Shown piece by piece: positions 1 to 12,016 of a DNA stretch of 64,000 nucleotides. The notes beneath the pieces are model-generated. The model made no database searches. It was given only the letters and a program-made list of their open reading frames with translations, and was not told the DNA's origin. Position numbers and translations under genes: made by a program. The first letter of the stretch is position 1. Each line of letters opens with the position of its first letter. The stretch is from Isoetes taiwanensis (Eukaryota; Streptophyta; Lycopodiopsida; Isoetales; Isoetaceae), in contig JAJEKV010000033.1 of assembly GCA_021234155.1 (NCBI GenBank), positions 9,333,641 to 9,397,640 of the forward strand, given 5' to 3'.

Positions 1-848
1 CACACCGAAATGGCTCAGATTGCCTATAAGGTTGAGCAATTAAGATGCAGGGCTATGAGAGAAGATGCTTCAAATTTCTAGATAATTGGCAGCTGTATTC
101 TTTCCTCAGGTCTGTAATGCCAGAAGCTTTTCCCTTCCTCTTGCTCTTTCCTACTAGCGGAAAGGTTTAGAGTTGTTTCTTGAAGAAAAAGAAGGAGAAT
201 AGATTAGCCTTGTTCTTGATTTTTTGATGAGATCGAATCGGGATCTTCAATGCTGGGGATGATTTTATTGGACCTGTTTGAGATGCCGAGCTAGGGAATT
301 TTATTGAGCGGTGAGGAAGCCTATATATCTTGAGCCGGACTTTAGGGAGGAGTCCGGTAGCGGGCTTTGGGGGTCTAGCAATGTGCTGATTGCTTCATAT
401 CCCGACAATGCAAAGATTTCGATGGTTCATTCTAGGCCGATCGCATATATTCCCTGGTACAATCAAGATTGATAAATTTGCGTAATAGGTTAGTTGGAGC
501 CGAAGTTAGCTTCCTTGAGCAATGCGGGAGATTGCTCATGTTTTCTTCATGCCTTTCTCGGTTCGTCTCTTCTCTCGCAAGAGGTGGTTCATAGAGCACT
601 CAAGGTATATTTGTAGCTTGTGGAAAATTTATTTTTGTCTCCTGTAGTATTCCTCTAGCTGGGAAGATGTTGATTTGATCCTGTAGTACTAGTTAGCTGG
701 AAGAAGAGGTTTGAGGAAAAGTATAAGTACCAAGCTTCAAATATTATATTTGATCCACATGGGATCCTTTGTACTTCAAGGTTATTTGATCCTTGCGGGA
801 TCTTTCTGATGTAATTCTTCCTATCTGAATATAAATTTATCTTACCTT

Positions 849-879
<31 letters not shown>
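1..879 (+). mobile_element. Retroposed 3' end with A30 tail (LINE-like)
   Basis: An uninterrupted run of 30 A residues (850-879) follows a stretch ending in an AT-rich plant-L1-like 3' end (ATAAATTTATCTTACCTTC just before the tail). No long reading frame survives upstream and no domain could be recognised. The 5' part would lie outside the window, so no target-site duplication can be tested. It could equally be a processed pseudogene tail. Confidence 0.35.
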
Positions 880-882
<3 letters not shown>

Positions 883-1367
883 CAATTCCTTAAGCTAATA
901 TATTTCTGGACAAAATTATAACCATAACTCTACTGATATTACCAAGAATAGTGTACATAAATGTTTATGAAAGTTTTATTCCCTCTCAATCTTCAGGAAT
1001 CATATGGATCAGCTTTTATCTCCATGAAAATACAAAACAGAGAGCAAGGAAATCTGTTACCTGCAGTAGAACCAAAGGACAGCTAGCCAAGCATTGGGTA
1101 AAAGCCTAAGCTACTAGCAGGTGTCATGGATTTTCTTGAGGTTATCCCATTTCACCCTGCCTATATTTTCGCAACATAGCCATCTAATTTAATTATAAGT
1201 TTCCAAGAGAAAACAACCTATAAGAATTTTAAGGCTGATCCTATCCTTATCCTGGAAACTAAGACAGCATGTCATACTTTTAACTTCCTTGTTTTAGCTC
1301 ATGTTCAAAAAACATCATCTACATAATTATTCATACGTTTATCAACTAAAATCCCAAATTAAACCTA
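880..1367. other. Non-coding stretch, nothing recognised
   Basis: AT-rich sequence between the A30 tail and a short open frame. No conserved motif, repeat or splice-flanked exon was seen. Confidence 0.4.
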
Positions 1368-1865
1368 TCAAACCTTAGAGATTCGAGTAGATCCCTTTGG
1401 TTTCTCCATTATGGTCCCTCCAGAATGATCAGCTTCCTTGTTATTGTAAGCAATATCAAATGTATCTTCCTTAGTTCCTTCCCTGATGTCTGCAATACTG
1501 ATAGTTTCATTCCCACAATCTGTGATCTCACAATTGGGTATGGGAATTGCTGTGCCCTCTGCCTCTTCTTTATCACAGACCTTCTCTATCTCCCCACCTT
1601 GGCAGGCTTTCAAGGCTGGATCCTTCACAAACCTGTGATATTGGTAAATCTTCTTGCTAGCAGCCTCATTCTGCTTTGCTTCAGCTATCCTCTTCCGGGT
1701 GGCTTGATTCAAGTCTCCCTTCTTTCTTGGCATATTTGCTACCAGGGATCTGACCCTAGGTAGCGGCCTTCTACTTCTAAGACTGAGAGCTACGATATTC
1801 GTAGCATTTTGATTTAAATAGCATGCAACAATACTAAACACCGACAGTTCTAAGTGTTGTTTCAT
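1368..1865 (-). CDS. Hypothetical 165-residue ORF
   Basis: An open frame of 165 codons with a basic, charged middle part (a Pro-Arg-Lys-Lys-Gly run followed by Lys/Glu-rich sequence around residues 45-85) and an acidic C-terminal half. No family was recognised, and there are no flanking splice sites or neighbours that suggest a role. It may be chance or a decayed fragment of a charged nuclear or transposon protein. Confidence 0.15.
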   Translation of the reverse strand: MKQHLELSVFSIVACYLNQNATNIVALSLRSRRPLPRVRSLVANMPRKKGDLNQATRKRIAEAKQNEAASKKIYQYHRFVKDPALKACQGGEIEKVCDKEEAEGTAIPIPNCEITDCGNETISIADIREGTKEDTFDIAYNNKEADHSGGTIMEKPKGSTRISKV

Positions 1866-2247
1866 ACCTAATTTGGACTATCGTGGGGTCTCAATCCATG
1901 CTGTCTTATCTTCACTCTTCACTGCCAGTTACATGTATACCTGTCTCCTTGGTTCCAGATGCTTCCTCCAGCCCTAAATCCCATTTCCGGCAGCCTGGTT
2001 GCCCTAAAGTTACAGTGGGTCGAATATTTCTGCAAGGGTTTGTTAGTATACGTCTAACAACTCCAAAATAATACCCTTGTATCAACAACTAGATTACAAA
2101 TTTTAAAATCGCCTATTTCACCTTTTTATAATTATGACTCAAATGTCCAATGTAGGTCACGCTTTTAGAATCTTTATGTTCTATTCATCATCTTACCACA
2201 TCTAATGTTAAACATCAATAGTTATACCACTATAATTATTTTCAATT

Positions 2248-2301
2248 AAAAAAAAAAAAAAAAAAAAAAAAGGAACAAATTTTTTTTTTTTTTTTTTTTT
2301 T
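2248..2301. repeat. A24 / T22 inverted homopolymer pair
   Basis: A run of 24 A (2248-2271) and a run of 22 T (2280-2301) are separated by 8 bases. This could form a hairpin. The simplest origin is two retroposed tails facing each other, the right one belonging to a minus-strand insertion reading away to the right. No flanking duplication was identified. Confidence 0.6.
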
Positions 2302-2867
2302 ACTTTATGTGAACATGGAGCTTTTGGTACTTCACCCCTTGGGTGTGCTAAAGCATAACTCACAAGAATAGGGGCTATACATTTTGCTGTATTTTGCTTG
2401 GGAAACATGATTACCATATATGAACCACTAGAAGGGGTTTGGCTAGTTTTTGTGCTTTTGAATTTCTATGATGTTTTTTGCGAACCCAGGGGTGGTTTGA
2501 AATAGAATAGAATAGAACATTGGTTACCATCATATGGAGACTCAATTTGTTGCCATTGTACAAGAAACTGCAAACTTTGGTTTATCTGCACAATCTCTGA
2601 TGTATCACAAAGTGTTCAATTCTTTTAGATACACCCATCAAATGTTTGATAAAAAAAAAAACTAGTATTTGATTCTTCTGCAATTCTAAATTGAACGTTG
2701 TATGAGTGAAGCAGAAATAGGAGAAACAATCAATATTATTTTGGGTTCACACAACTGCACCATTATCTTCTAGCTGCTTTTACATTATATATTTGCAAGT
2801 AAAACGTATGCGTATAATTGTAAGAGAACATTACAAGCCTCATATCATTGTAGCAGTTAGTACCAGA

Positions 2868-3330
2868 GGCAACCCACAGTGCGACATCACATTTTTTTTA
2901 TCTTGTATATATAGCATGGGCTTCAACAATGTTGGAGCTATGACCAGATATTGAAGCTATGACTGAAGGATTCGAACTTCCATTTGGTTCTATTAATGTT
3001 CTGAAGGCTTGACCACGTGATTCAAGCTATGACAAAGGATTCATACTTCCATTGGGTTTATTAATGACCAAATGATTCAAACTTCCATTGGGTGGATTAA
3101 TGTTTTGAAGGCTTGACCCATGATTCAAGCTATCCTTATAGAAGTCAGTACCTTCTGCATTTGGATCTAGAGACAAAATTTTATTGCAGATAAATTGTCA
3201 CACTGTCAGGCAACCCACAAGTGCGACATCACATTTTTTTTATCTTGTATATAGCATGAGCTATGACCAGATATTCAAGCTATGACCAAAGGATTCAAAC
3301 TTCCATTGAATCCTATTGATGTTCTGAGGC
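2868..3330. repeat. Diverged direct and tandem repeats
   Basis: The block starting GGCAACCCACAGTGCGACAT at 2868 recurs at 3209, and similarity continues for about 120 bp. Between them, 2930-3170 holds imperfect tandem units built around GCTATGACCA and AACTTCCATTGG. There is no coding sequence. The block lies just downstream of the AMSH gene. Confidence 0.7.
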
Positions 3331-3633
3331 TCAACGAAGACCAAATGATGTAGTGAAGTGCAACGCATTCTAACCCAGATGTACATTGCACTTTATATGG
3401 CCTGAATTTTGAGATATAAAGGCATATTCTATAACTATACTGCCATTTAAGGGCTGACCCACACATTTGATGTGATATCATATTCATTAGTATAAGAAAA
3501 TAATACAATTGTTAATTTTTGGAGGATTAAAATGATTCCTCCATAAGGTGATCCTTTGACTGTCAAGATTCCCATTCTTCAACTTATAAGGGAAACAATC
3601 AAATTATTTTACAGCATGCTGAAGAGCTTAGTA

Positions 3634-6600
3634 CTAGCGCAGATCGATAGCTTCAGGTTTTATACTTGGATCTAGATAAATATGGTTGCAATCTTCATAT
3701 ATTGGTCCACCTTCGGATGGTGGATCATGAGGATGAAATCCGCGTTTATCACATTGTTGTATAGTGTTCAGTCCCCCAGGATCAGATAGTCTGAATATTC
3801 CATAACTTCTGCATATGCAAGGAGTTAATAATATCAAGGAACTATTCAAATATGTTTAATCTAAACATGACAAATGTACTTTGTATGATCTGTTGGGGCC
3901 ATAACAATAGCCACTGCTTCCTGCAGCATAACCTGGAAAAGGCAACTGATAAGAAAAACTGTCCTTCCAACTATAGAAGATGCCACATTCTGGAGTTCTG
4001 GATCAACCAGGCCAGTGTCCCCAGCTGTTTCAAATTAATATTTTAAATGTAAATTCCTATAACAACAATCGCCATAAAAATCCTTCTACCTACAAAAGGC
4101 CTTCTGAATAGCTCCCTTTAAATTACCTGGTAAGAGTAATGTGTATGAAGGTCGATTGATGACATGAAACATGACTGGGTTGGGTGCGTCTGCATCAAAC
4201 ACCAGAAGGTAATATTAGCATAAAATGCCCCAGACAAAACTTCAGAGTAAAAAAGTAATATTGTTTCACAACTGAAAGGTCATAAGAAGAGAAATATTTG
4301 GTAGAACAAGAATAGCATTGTAAAGAACTAAATTGGTTTCAATAAGGGTGCAATCCTTATGCAAGAAAAGATGCTCCATCCGAGAGAATTATCAATAAGG
4401 ACATAGAAACCATAGAGTCCTCATTAGGGAAGTGTCGCCTAGATCCACCATGCCTTTTAAAGGAAGAGAAGCACACACGATTCATGTGCTAGTAAATGCA
4501 ACTTTATGTCACTGGATGAAGCAAGCCTCCAAGTTTGATAACAATGCGATGGGGAACAGCACATAATCAGCCTGTAGATAAAATTGGGCAAAAAATCCTA
4601 TGCTCGGCAGGAAAATCCAAGCTTTGCAGAGTCAATACTGTAACTAGCTCTCAACAATCCAAGCTTGATAATGCTTACACCAGGTTATTTGGGTGTAAGA
4701 ACTTGGTTGTGGCCAAATAAGCATCATGCTGTAAGTCAAATTTTAATCTTGACTGACTGGCAGACTACATATCTTGACCATAAAAAATGTTTAGACGCAC
4801 ATGAATCCATCCAAGCTGAAATAAACCATGTTTATCCTGGATATCAAAGAGTTCCTCCTCGTTGATCGTTTGGCACTGTACAAAAAAGAGATTACTTGAT
4901 CAAGAATCAACATGACAATGTTAGCAAGAAAAGGTATCAATCTATTGTAAAAAACTTACTGCATTTGAGGTCCCTTCCTGCTTTGGTATGATTAATGTCG
5001 TGACATAAAATATGTCACTCTTCTACAAAACAGATAAGAACACAAACATTCAGCTCTTTCAAGAGGTTGATTTATCCTAAAAACTAGAAGGTTGCATAAA
5101 CACCTACCAGAGAACCAGCAAGCACACCACAAGTTTCCACACTCCTATTTGTGTTTGGTTTAGCCATTTCCATGAATGCATCCATGATCTTCAATGCCTG
5201 TTAGGAACCAGATCAATAAAGAAGATATATGGCTATATTCCAAAAGATGTCATGGCTTCAGAAACTTGAAATGCTGACGTGATAACAAGATGAAAGAAGA
5301 AAAGCATAAGACCATAAATTCAGCATCTCAAAGCTCTCCTAAATGCTCATAAAGACGATTTCAGCAGTTTGGATGATAGTTATTTATTATTTTGCTTATC
5401 CTGATTTCATTTCTCTAACAAAAAGTGTCTGGGATTATATTGATGTGAAGACTAGTTAACATAATGTCTTATCCCAACGCTTCCCACTTTTACTTCGAAG
5501 CGAATGTTGATTCTGCGACTCCATGGCGTTTAATCCTAATATCTCATGTAATCGTCATCTTGACAACACCACAATCCAAACCAAAGATGCTGTCATAAGA
5601 AAGAAAACATTGAAAATTAAATGCTAGAGCAAAAGCATCCATGATGATGATGCACAGAAATCATTTCTCAGTTGTCGGAAATGGCATGGCAGTGAAAATG
5701 GAAGTCATTTGGCTTACAGGATTCATCAAAACTTAACTTATAGAATGGCCGACGGATATTCAAACAAGTTAAGGATTTGCCATCACTGGCAGCAAATGAG
5801 TACTTGAAAATGCTTACTTCTATTAGCCTATTAAGCGTGTCAGGGCATTTCACACTGATGCAGGGTATCAGCATCTTAAAAATACAGGTTCAAGATAAGA
5901 AAAGATGCAGTCTCTTCTATTCTATTCTTCTACGTTCAATACGAAATTTAAATTAGCATGCCACAATTACACTTACAATATGAAGCTTCCTAGGCTTTCT
6001 CAAGCCAGAAAGGCTATCCTCCAACTGCAATCCGCTTTCAGCTTTTAAATCTAGAACATTTGAAAGTGAAGATGGCAATTCATCATTTTCACAAGTCTCA
6101 ACCATCTGAACTGGTGCAGCAACTGGCGGTGGCATGAGTTGACTAAGTATATCAAATTGTGAGCTACATTTTGATGATGGAGATGAAGTGATGGAGCTCT
6201 CTGTTGATGAGATTGGACCAGATTCTGGATCAAATAGCAACATGTCCCCTGTTTCTGCACATTGCGTAGGATCAGGTTCAACATATGACAAGGGCAATAC
6301 AGCTGAAGTTGTTGAGCTTGTAAGGGCCGTTCGTATCATATGCCAGTTTTGATCAAGGCTTCATGTCAATATAGTATTGAATCAGAACCATAAGTGACTT
6401 TAACAAACTTCAACATAGGAAGAAAGGGAATCCAATACCAACCTTGCAATCTGGATTGGAGATGTATCTATGTGTGTTGGATAGTGAATCTGCAAGACAA
6501 GAACTACATCAGAATAGCAAAAGATTAGCGTAACCTTGCTAATGTGCACTTCGTGTAAGCAGTAATAGCATACCCTTGAATATGCATTTGACTTTTCCTT

Positions 6601-8481
6601 CTTGGCTTGAAAAGGTCCTCCTAGATAAGAATGCCTAGCTAAAGTTTCGTTTTTAGGCAATGGTAATGCAAAAGAACTGCACGTGACACAGGTCTTAGTC
6701 AAGGTTAAAACTATTAACGAAAGAGGATTTTCACATGTACAAATGAATTTCTTTTAGCACTTACATTGAAACTTATACAGGACCTACTATCATGTGTATG
6801 CATCTGTAGGTAAAAATGTGTAGATAGGTTGTTTCAAAACGTCACAGGATCACTGTTGTCTTTTAATTATTCTAACAATTTCTTATATGCATATTATTGT
6901 CATAAAACCATTCCAAGGTCCAAAAAATTAGTTGCTAATTTAATTGTTGCAACCGGGGTGGCATTATGAAGCACTAAAACAGTTAGATGTTAGTAACTCG
7001 CACAATATCAATACATGAATTTGCCACATTTTCCATATCTGTTGTTCTTCAGGCTCTGCACCACTGCCTCCATAAAGGAAAAGGCATTGCACTACTGAAG
7101 ATAACAACATGGAGGCAAAAAGGAGCTTGCCAAAAGCATGCCAGAGCCTAGTGGGTCAGTAGAAACAAGCACACAAGGAGTACAAAGCCACATGGAAATG
7201 GTAGCATTATCTCAAATATGTTTGAAAATTAGTATCCAATAACGACTTTCTTTTCTATGTTGTTTTTCGTTTTTGGGTCTGTTCCAGTACCAGGGCATGC
7301 ATTGATGCTCATTTTACCTATCGTTCAGCAAAGTAGAAGAGAGACAAAATGTTGCAAACTTACAAGTTGTTTTTCTGATTACCAGCAAGAGACTGCCATG
7401 AGCCCCCTGTGTCCTTTATAGGGATTATACTTGAAGAAGGTCTACTATTGGATGTATTTGAATAATCCTGTTGCAACAAGGAAAAGGCAGCAATCAGTGT
7501 CATTCGAACGAAGGATTCATGCATTATCTAAAGCCCAATAAGCACTAGTTTAGTCCACACTCACAAATGGCCCATTAAGGCTTTGAGAAGACAAATCCAT
7601 GTCATTTGCCAATGAAGCTTGTGAAAATGATAAAGATCTAATTCGCTCTTCATTAATTCTTTTGACATGTCTTTGTACATCTGGTTTTAAATCCTCAAGC
7701 TCTTGGAGAATCGCAAATAGCCTCTAAAGATTAGTAAGGAAAGCTTAGTAAGATGCGCATTCCTTTCTTGCATTCCCAGAAAATAGAAACGAACCTGTCT
7801 AAGGGTGGATTTTTCTGCTGCTGCAGAAAGCCTATAATCACAATGCGCTGGAATTGTCTCAGAAACCAAACTGCAAGAACAAGCCTTGTATTTAGCTTAC
7901 CCCAAGAGATTATCCATAGTATGCAAAATTTACTCAACATCTGATGATTAGATACACTTGAGATTTTGCAGTCCTTGACCAATTCAAACAATTATCTATT
8001 TGAGATTGTTTATTGACCATTCTGGTGGCTACAGACCTGGAAAATCTCAAAAGCAGTACATAAAGCTCCACCACGTTATTTTCATATCGATAAATGTTAG
8101 CCTGTTCAAATAACGGAAAATGAGACTTGAAGTCAGTTCACCCTAATAATTATCTTGAAATTAAAGTAATCATTCGATATTAGCTAGGGAGGTCAAGGTA
8201 AAATATTTCCTGATTCGGACCCATACCAAACATTACTTCATTATTCAAAATGGCTACTTAAAATTGAACATGAATCATGAGTACTTGCCAAATATTGCCC
8301 GAAAACAAAGGTGAGACATGAAAAGCAGCTGAAGAAATGAAGCATTGACAGAAACAGGAATCCAAACCTGTTTAAGGATGTTATTGGCAGCTCTGAGGTA
8401 GAATCGAAGGGAAAAACGATTATCGACAGGGAGTTTGGGGGCAAGGGCAGCTATGTCGACGAGCTCAACATCGGCCCCCAT
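3634..8481 (-). CDS. AMSH: AMSH-type JAMM deubiquitinase, 14 exons, complete
   Basis: Ubiquitin isopeptidase of the AMSH family, which removes Lys63-linked ubiquitin from ESCRT cargo at endosomes. Exons, in order on the minus strand: 8368-8481, 8037-8101, 7795-7870, 7565-7723, 7364-7467, 6574-6676, 6443-6489, 5977-6358, 5108-5197, 4960-5022, 4801-4875, 4127-4189, 3880-3932, 3634-3808. All borders are GT-AG, all phases match, and the total is 522 codons plus TAG. Residues 1-110 form the N-terminal MIT/USP8-dimer-like helical region (VDNRFSLRFYLRAANNILKQ at 19-38). Residues 140-350 are a low-complexity linker. The MPN+ domain runs from about 350 to the end: catalytic Glu in ETCGVLAG (E371), zinc ligands H426, H428 and D439 in GWIH/THPTQSCFMSSID, and the C-terminal RGFHPHDPP and EAIDLR signature. 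Length fits plant AMSH1/AMSH3. The start ATG at 8481 is the first Met before the conserved region. No disabling change was seen, so this looks like a functional host gene. Confidence 0.95.
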
Positions 8482-9117
8482 CTTCAAGAAAATGGAAGTT
8501 CACGAGTATGAAAGAGTCGATCCTTTCCCTTTGCAAAAATCAAGCAAAAAGCCGACTCTATATTTGGTAAAAGGCGGTAGTAGACTCTTTTTCAACCCCA
8601 TAATTGTAAAACCAAGGCATAGGTCTTGCAGTTTATGATGATCGAACCATCCGTAGCCGTTGGATCAAAGGTATGTTAAAATGCGATTATCATGATAATC
8701 TTTAGAAGATTATCACAGTAACCTTCCGAATATTCCCAACATTCTAATCTAACCGCCAATAACAGGCCACGTTATGCATTCAATCGTTACGTCCGTTCAT
8801 CATTTTTCTCAAGTCTGTAACCCCCTCCTCTGTTTGCCCCTCTACTTCTTTCGTTGACCCTTTGCGTAAACTTGTCGTGAACTATTTACTTTGAAAGCAA
8901 AGCTTTCCCAAGGTATACACCCTCCATCGCCGGATTTAAGCATCCATTTTCAAGCGGCTCTAAAGTCGGCGACGACTTTTAGCTCGGGATACTTTACCCT
9001 TGATTGGTGATCGGGAGATAAATATCACTGATCCTCAGGGATCGCGGGCCGCTCTCGGCCAGTCGTGGGGAGACCGGTTCGACGTCGCGACTGCGCCCGC
9101 GTCGGGCGGCCCATCCC
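8482..9117. promoter_or_regulatory. Upstream region of the AMSH gene
   Basis: Non-coding DNA upstream of the AMSH start codon (minus strand). It contains a CCGTAGCCGTTGGATC motif near 8650, of a type common in plant intergenic and MITE sequence. No clear TATA box could be assigned. Confidence 0.3.
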
Positions 9118-9600
9118 CGTAGGTCAAACCTCATTGCCATGGCGGCCATCAGGTGCCTTAGAGATCCCCGCCTCCGGGATCATCCAGGCGATCCCCTCCT
9201 CCGGGATCCCCACGGTAGGTGAGCGTTTAACGGCGGGCGTTATCGGCAGAGGTGATGATCCGCCCTAGGGATCCGGGCATGAGCGCGTGGATCCCCTCCT
9301 CGGATCCCGGCCGCGTGGGTGATGTCGGCGGGCGCTATCCGTAGAAGTGATCCCCTCCTCAGGGATCCCGGCACCCGGCGTGGATTCCCTCCTCAGGATC
9401 ACCCGCATGTAGGCGATGGCGGGCGCTATCCGTAGAGGTGATCCCCTCCTCACGGGATCCCGGCACCGGGACGTGGATCCCCTCCTCGGGATCACCGCCC
9501 GCGTGGGCGATAAGCGGCCGGGACGTTATCCGCCGAGGTGATCTGTCCTCGGGATCCCCGTCGGGTGGCGTGGATCCGTCCTCGGAAGGATCACCACGTC
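9118..9600. repeat. GC-rich minisatellite, about 90-96 bp unit
   Basis: The phrase GGCGGGCG(C/T)TATC recurs at about 9232, 9328 and 9420, with a diverged copy near 9509, giving spacings of roughly 96, 92 and 89 bp. Each unit contains one or two copies of the near-palindrome GATCCCCTCCTCGGGATC. Base composition is sharply more GC-rich than the flanks. Open frames across it reflect the repeat and are not supported as genes. Confidence 0.85.
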
Positions 9601-9812
9601 ATTTGCTTTTGTGATTAGGAGGCCGATATGAGAACATTTGGACGGTGGAGATAGCGGCGTGGACTAAATAGGTGGTCCAAGTTTGAATTTGCCAGCCCAT
9701 GCACGGACAAACCAATACAATGAAAACACGTGGACGTTCTGAGACCACCCTCCGGGATCACCATCTGAGTGTGGTTCTTCCCTGTTACGTGTTGATGTCG
9801 ATGTAGCGAGGC

Positions 9813-10034
9813 ATGGAGGAGGAGCGGAATGCGGTTGTGGCTGTGGCTGCGGCAGCTATGGACGAATTAGAGGAGAAGAGAGAAGAGGTAAGTATTTTTT
9901 TTCATTCATAGCAATCTTCAAGGCTGTAAACAAGCATTGTCATTTTGTGTTTAATGTTTTTTTTTCAGCTTAGGGCTGAAATACAGCCCGAATCACCTCC
10001 AAATGGCCTGTTTGATCATGGCAACTTACATTGA
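9813..10034 (+). CDS. Possible two-exon small protein, antisense to next gene
   Basis: The ATG at 9813 opens a 25-codon exon rich in Glu and Ala (MEEERNAVVAVAAAA then MDELEEKREE) that ends at 9887 on a perfect GTAAGT donor. A polypyrimidine tract and CAG at 9966-9968 allow an in-phase second exon 9969-10034 ending in TGA, for 46 residues in all, with a coiled-coil-like EELEEKREELRAEI character. The second exon overlaps the 3' end of the minus-strand gene at 9970-11809, so at most one reading there may be correct. Function unknown. The first exon may instead belong to a longer gene. Confidence 0.3.
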
Positions 10035-11809
10035 TATCCTGAAGAGCATCAGGTACCTGATATTCAAGGGGGTGGCCAGATGCTTGTTTGGACTTGCTCA
10101 GACCGGATCCAAGATTTTGTTCTTGGGGAGCAGAGGAATTGTGAAGCACCTGCCAATTTTTATCTAAGGAATTCAGTGCCTGAGAGAGTGTTAAAAAGAC
10201 CCTACAAGGATTCCTATATATACTAGGCCAGAACCTGGGTAAACTAAATCCTGACATCCAAAGCTAGTCCAGGTTAAACCTGAGACCTAGCCGAATTTAT
10301 CAGTTCCATTATGTATTTTGGAGGATCATAACATGTATTCCATCCCTACCTAGTATTCATTAGTGCAAATGAAGATAAGTGAATAGACAGACCACTAGAA
10401 AGTTTATTTCACTGGCTGAACAACATTAGGCTATGCCATTCCTATGTCTGATTCTTTCCAGACTTTTAAATGTGATTCAGAGGTCTTAATTAAAGAATCA
10501 GCAAGTAAAAATCAGTGAGTCAATAGACTATGCAAAAGTTTATTTCATGGGCTGAATCAACATAAATTTAAGCCATTCCTATATCTGATTCTTTCCAAAA
10601 TATAACTCAAATATCTTTGTTAATGAATCAGCTTATCCTAGTTCATTCTTTTCTCAAATTAAAGGTAGCTATACAATGCTGCTTCTTTTTCAACACATTA
10701 CAACCATGGTTAATATGCATACAAGTTCAGATCAGGAAATATAAAGAAAGTATCTTATATAATCGCATATCATATAGAGTTTTCAGAAATTAGGCCATAT
10801 ATCAGACCTGTGCGTTCTCTTGACATTTATCACACTCAAAATTAGGAAAATAGTACCACCTGAACGTCTTAAACATGGCCTTAATTTGCATAAACGTAAG
10901 TTCATTTGGCCTAGCCAATACTTCATCAAAAAACTTTTTCTTCCATTGTTTGCATACTTCAGAATGCTCCACGTTACCACGCTTTTCAAATGCATGACGA
11001 AAAACAGAGTAGGTAGAGAAAACTCTGGTTACCTGCAGCCAAAAGACAATTATTAGCCTAATGAGGGTAATATTGAAATAGGCTAGCAGGTAAGCAATAG
11101 AGTCTTCTGGCTTAAAAGCCCTTCAACCATATTCAGAATCAATGAATTTAAAACAAAAATTATGCCTGATAGGAGTAGTAAACTTCCTGTGTAGTATATG
11201 GTCCCAGAACATGATTAAAGTGAATTTCTGTGACGTATCATGTTCATAAAGTATGCTGCCTTGTAGAATCAGCTGATGGATGTATTCAAAAAAATGCTCT
11301 GTTTACCAGGATCCGTGGCCCATCCAGAATCTGCTTAATATATTACATTTCCTATCCTATAAAGTTTACTTACAGCAATATATTTTAACTAGCAGTAATA
11401 CACGAAATTACCTATAGAACTTTGAAGTAAGAAGTAAAAAACTCCCCCTTTTTTATTGTGTTTATAGAACAGAAACCTGGTTTAGAAGGATGCCCTCTCC
11501 AGCAGATTCGTCCACTTGACTTGGTAGATTGTTCACAATTTCATTTGCTTTGGGAAAAGACAGATCCAGGCTTGTGCTAGAGGTGAGGTCCTGGAAACTT
11601 TCTACCACTGGCCTTTTGCTTTGTGCAGCCCTCTTTCTGCTATATATGTCAATCCCAGCCTTTGCTGCCATTTGCTCAAGCTCAGCTTTTTTTATGGCTG
11701 CCCCATCATTTCTTCCAACAAAACTACAGTCCACACCAGCCTCCTTGAGCATCTCTAGGATGTCAAGTTTCGTGGGCTTCTTGTTGCAAGAACCTTCAGG
11801 TCTCGTCAT
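9970..11809 (-). CDS. Unrecognised three-exon gene (about 255 residues)
   Basis: Three exons chain in phase on the minus strand: 11477-11809 (ATG at 11809; 111 codons), 10808-11032 (75 codons) and 9970-10179 (69 codons plus TAA), joined by GT-AG borders. Exon 1 encodes a helical, charged segment (KLDILEMLKEAGVD, then KKAELEQMAAKAGI) that resembles a small DNA-binding or SAP-like fold only in character. Exon 2 is aromatic and basic (CKQWKKKFFDEVLARPNE, then FRWYYFPNFECDKCQ) with a CxxC pair. Exon 3 is polar and low in complexity. A short upstream exon (11979-12016, starting MKGKIAYQ) has a donor, but no in-phase acceptor was found, so it is more likely leader. The intron between exons 2 and 3 holds a 209-bp repeat copy. 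Family not recognised. Confidence 0.6.
10216..10424. repeat. 209-bp dispersed repeat, copy A
   Basis: Nearly identical to 26593-26801 in the same orientation: both start ATATATACTAGGCC and end at GGCTGAACAAC, with only scattered single differences. Copy A lies in an intron of the 9970-11809 gene. It carries no coding sequence. Confidence 0.9.
10399..10637. repeat. Diverged tandem duplication, period about 142 bp
   Basis: 10399-10500 and 10541-10637 share the order AAAGTTTATTTC, GGCTGAA, GCCATTCCTAT, CTGATTCTTTCCA and GAATCAGC with many differences. The left unit overlaps the end of the 209-bp repeat, so the dispersed repeat may once have extended further. Confidence 0.65.
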
Positions 11810-12016
11810 GTTATAAGAACACAAAGGATTGCATCAGAGATTTCTATTCTCAGACGTATTATCTTCAGATTTCCGGGATAGAGATAAGTAGCTCAGCGCT
11901 GATGAAGGCGGATTTACCACATTGCAAAGGATTGAAACTAGGGTTAAGTATTCAAACTGAGAAAAAGTGTCATCATACCAGCTGCGGCATCCCTGATATG
12001 CGATCTTCCCCTTCAT

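Noticed and set aside
5668-5874. Open frame with a possible AMSH exon between exons 8 and 9
   Set aside because: Exon 8 (ending 5977) joins the exon at 5197 directly in phase and gives the expected continuous MPN domain. The candidate would insert non-conserved residues.
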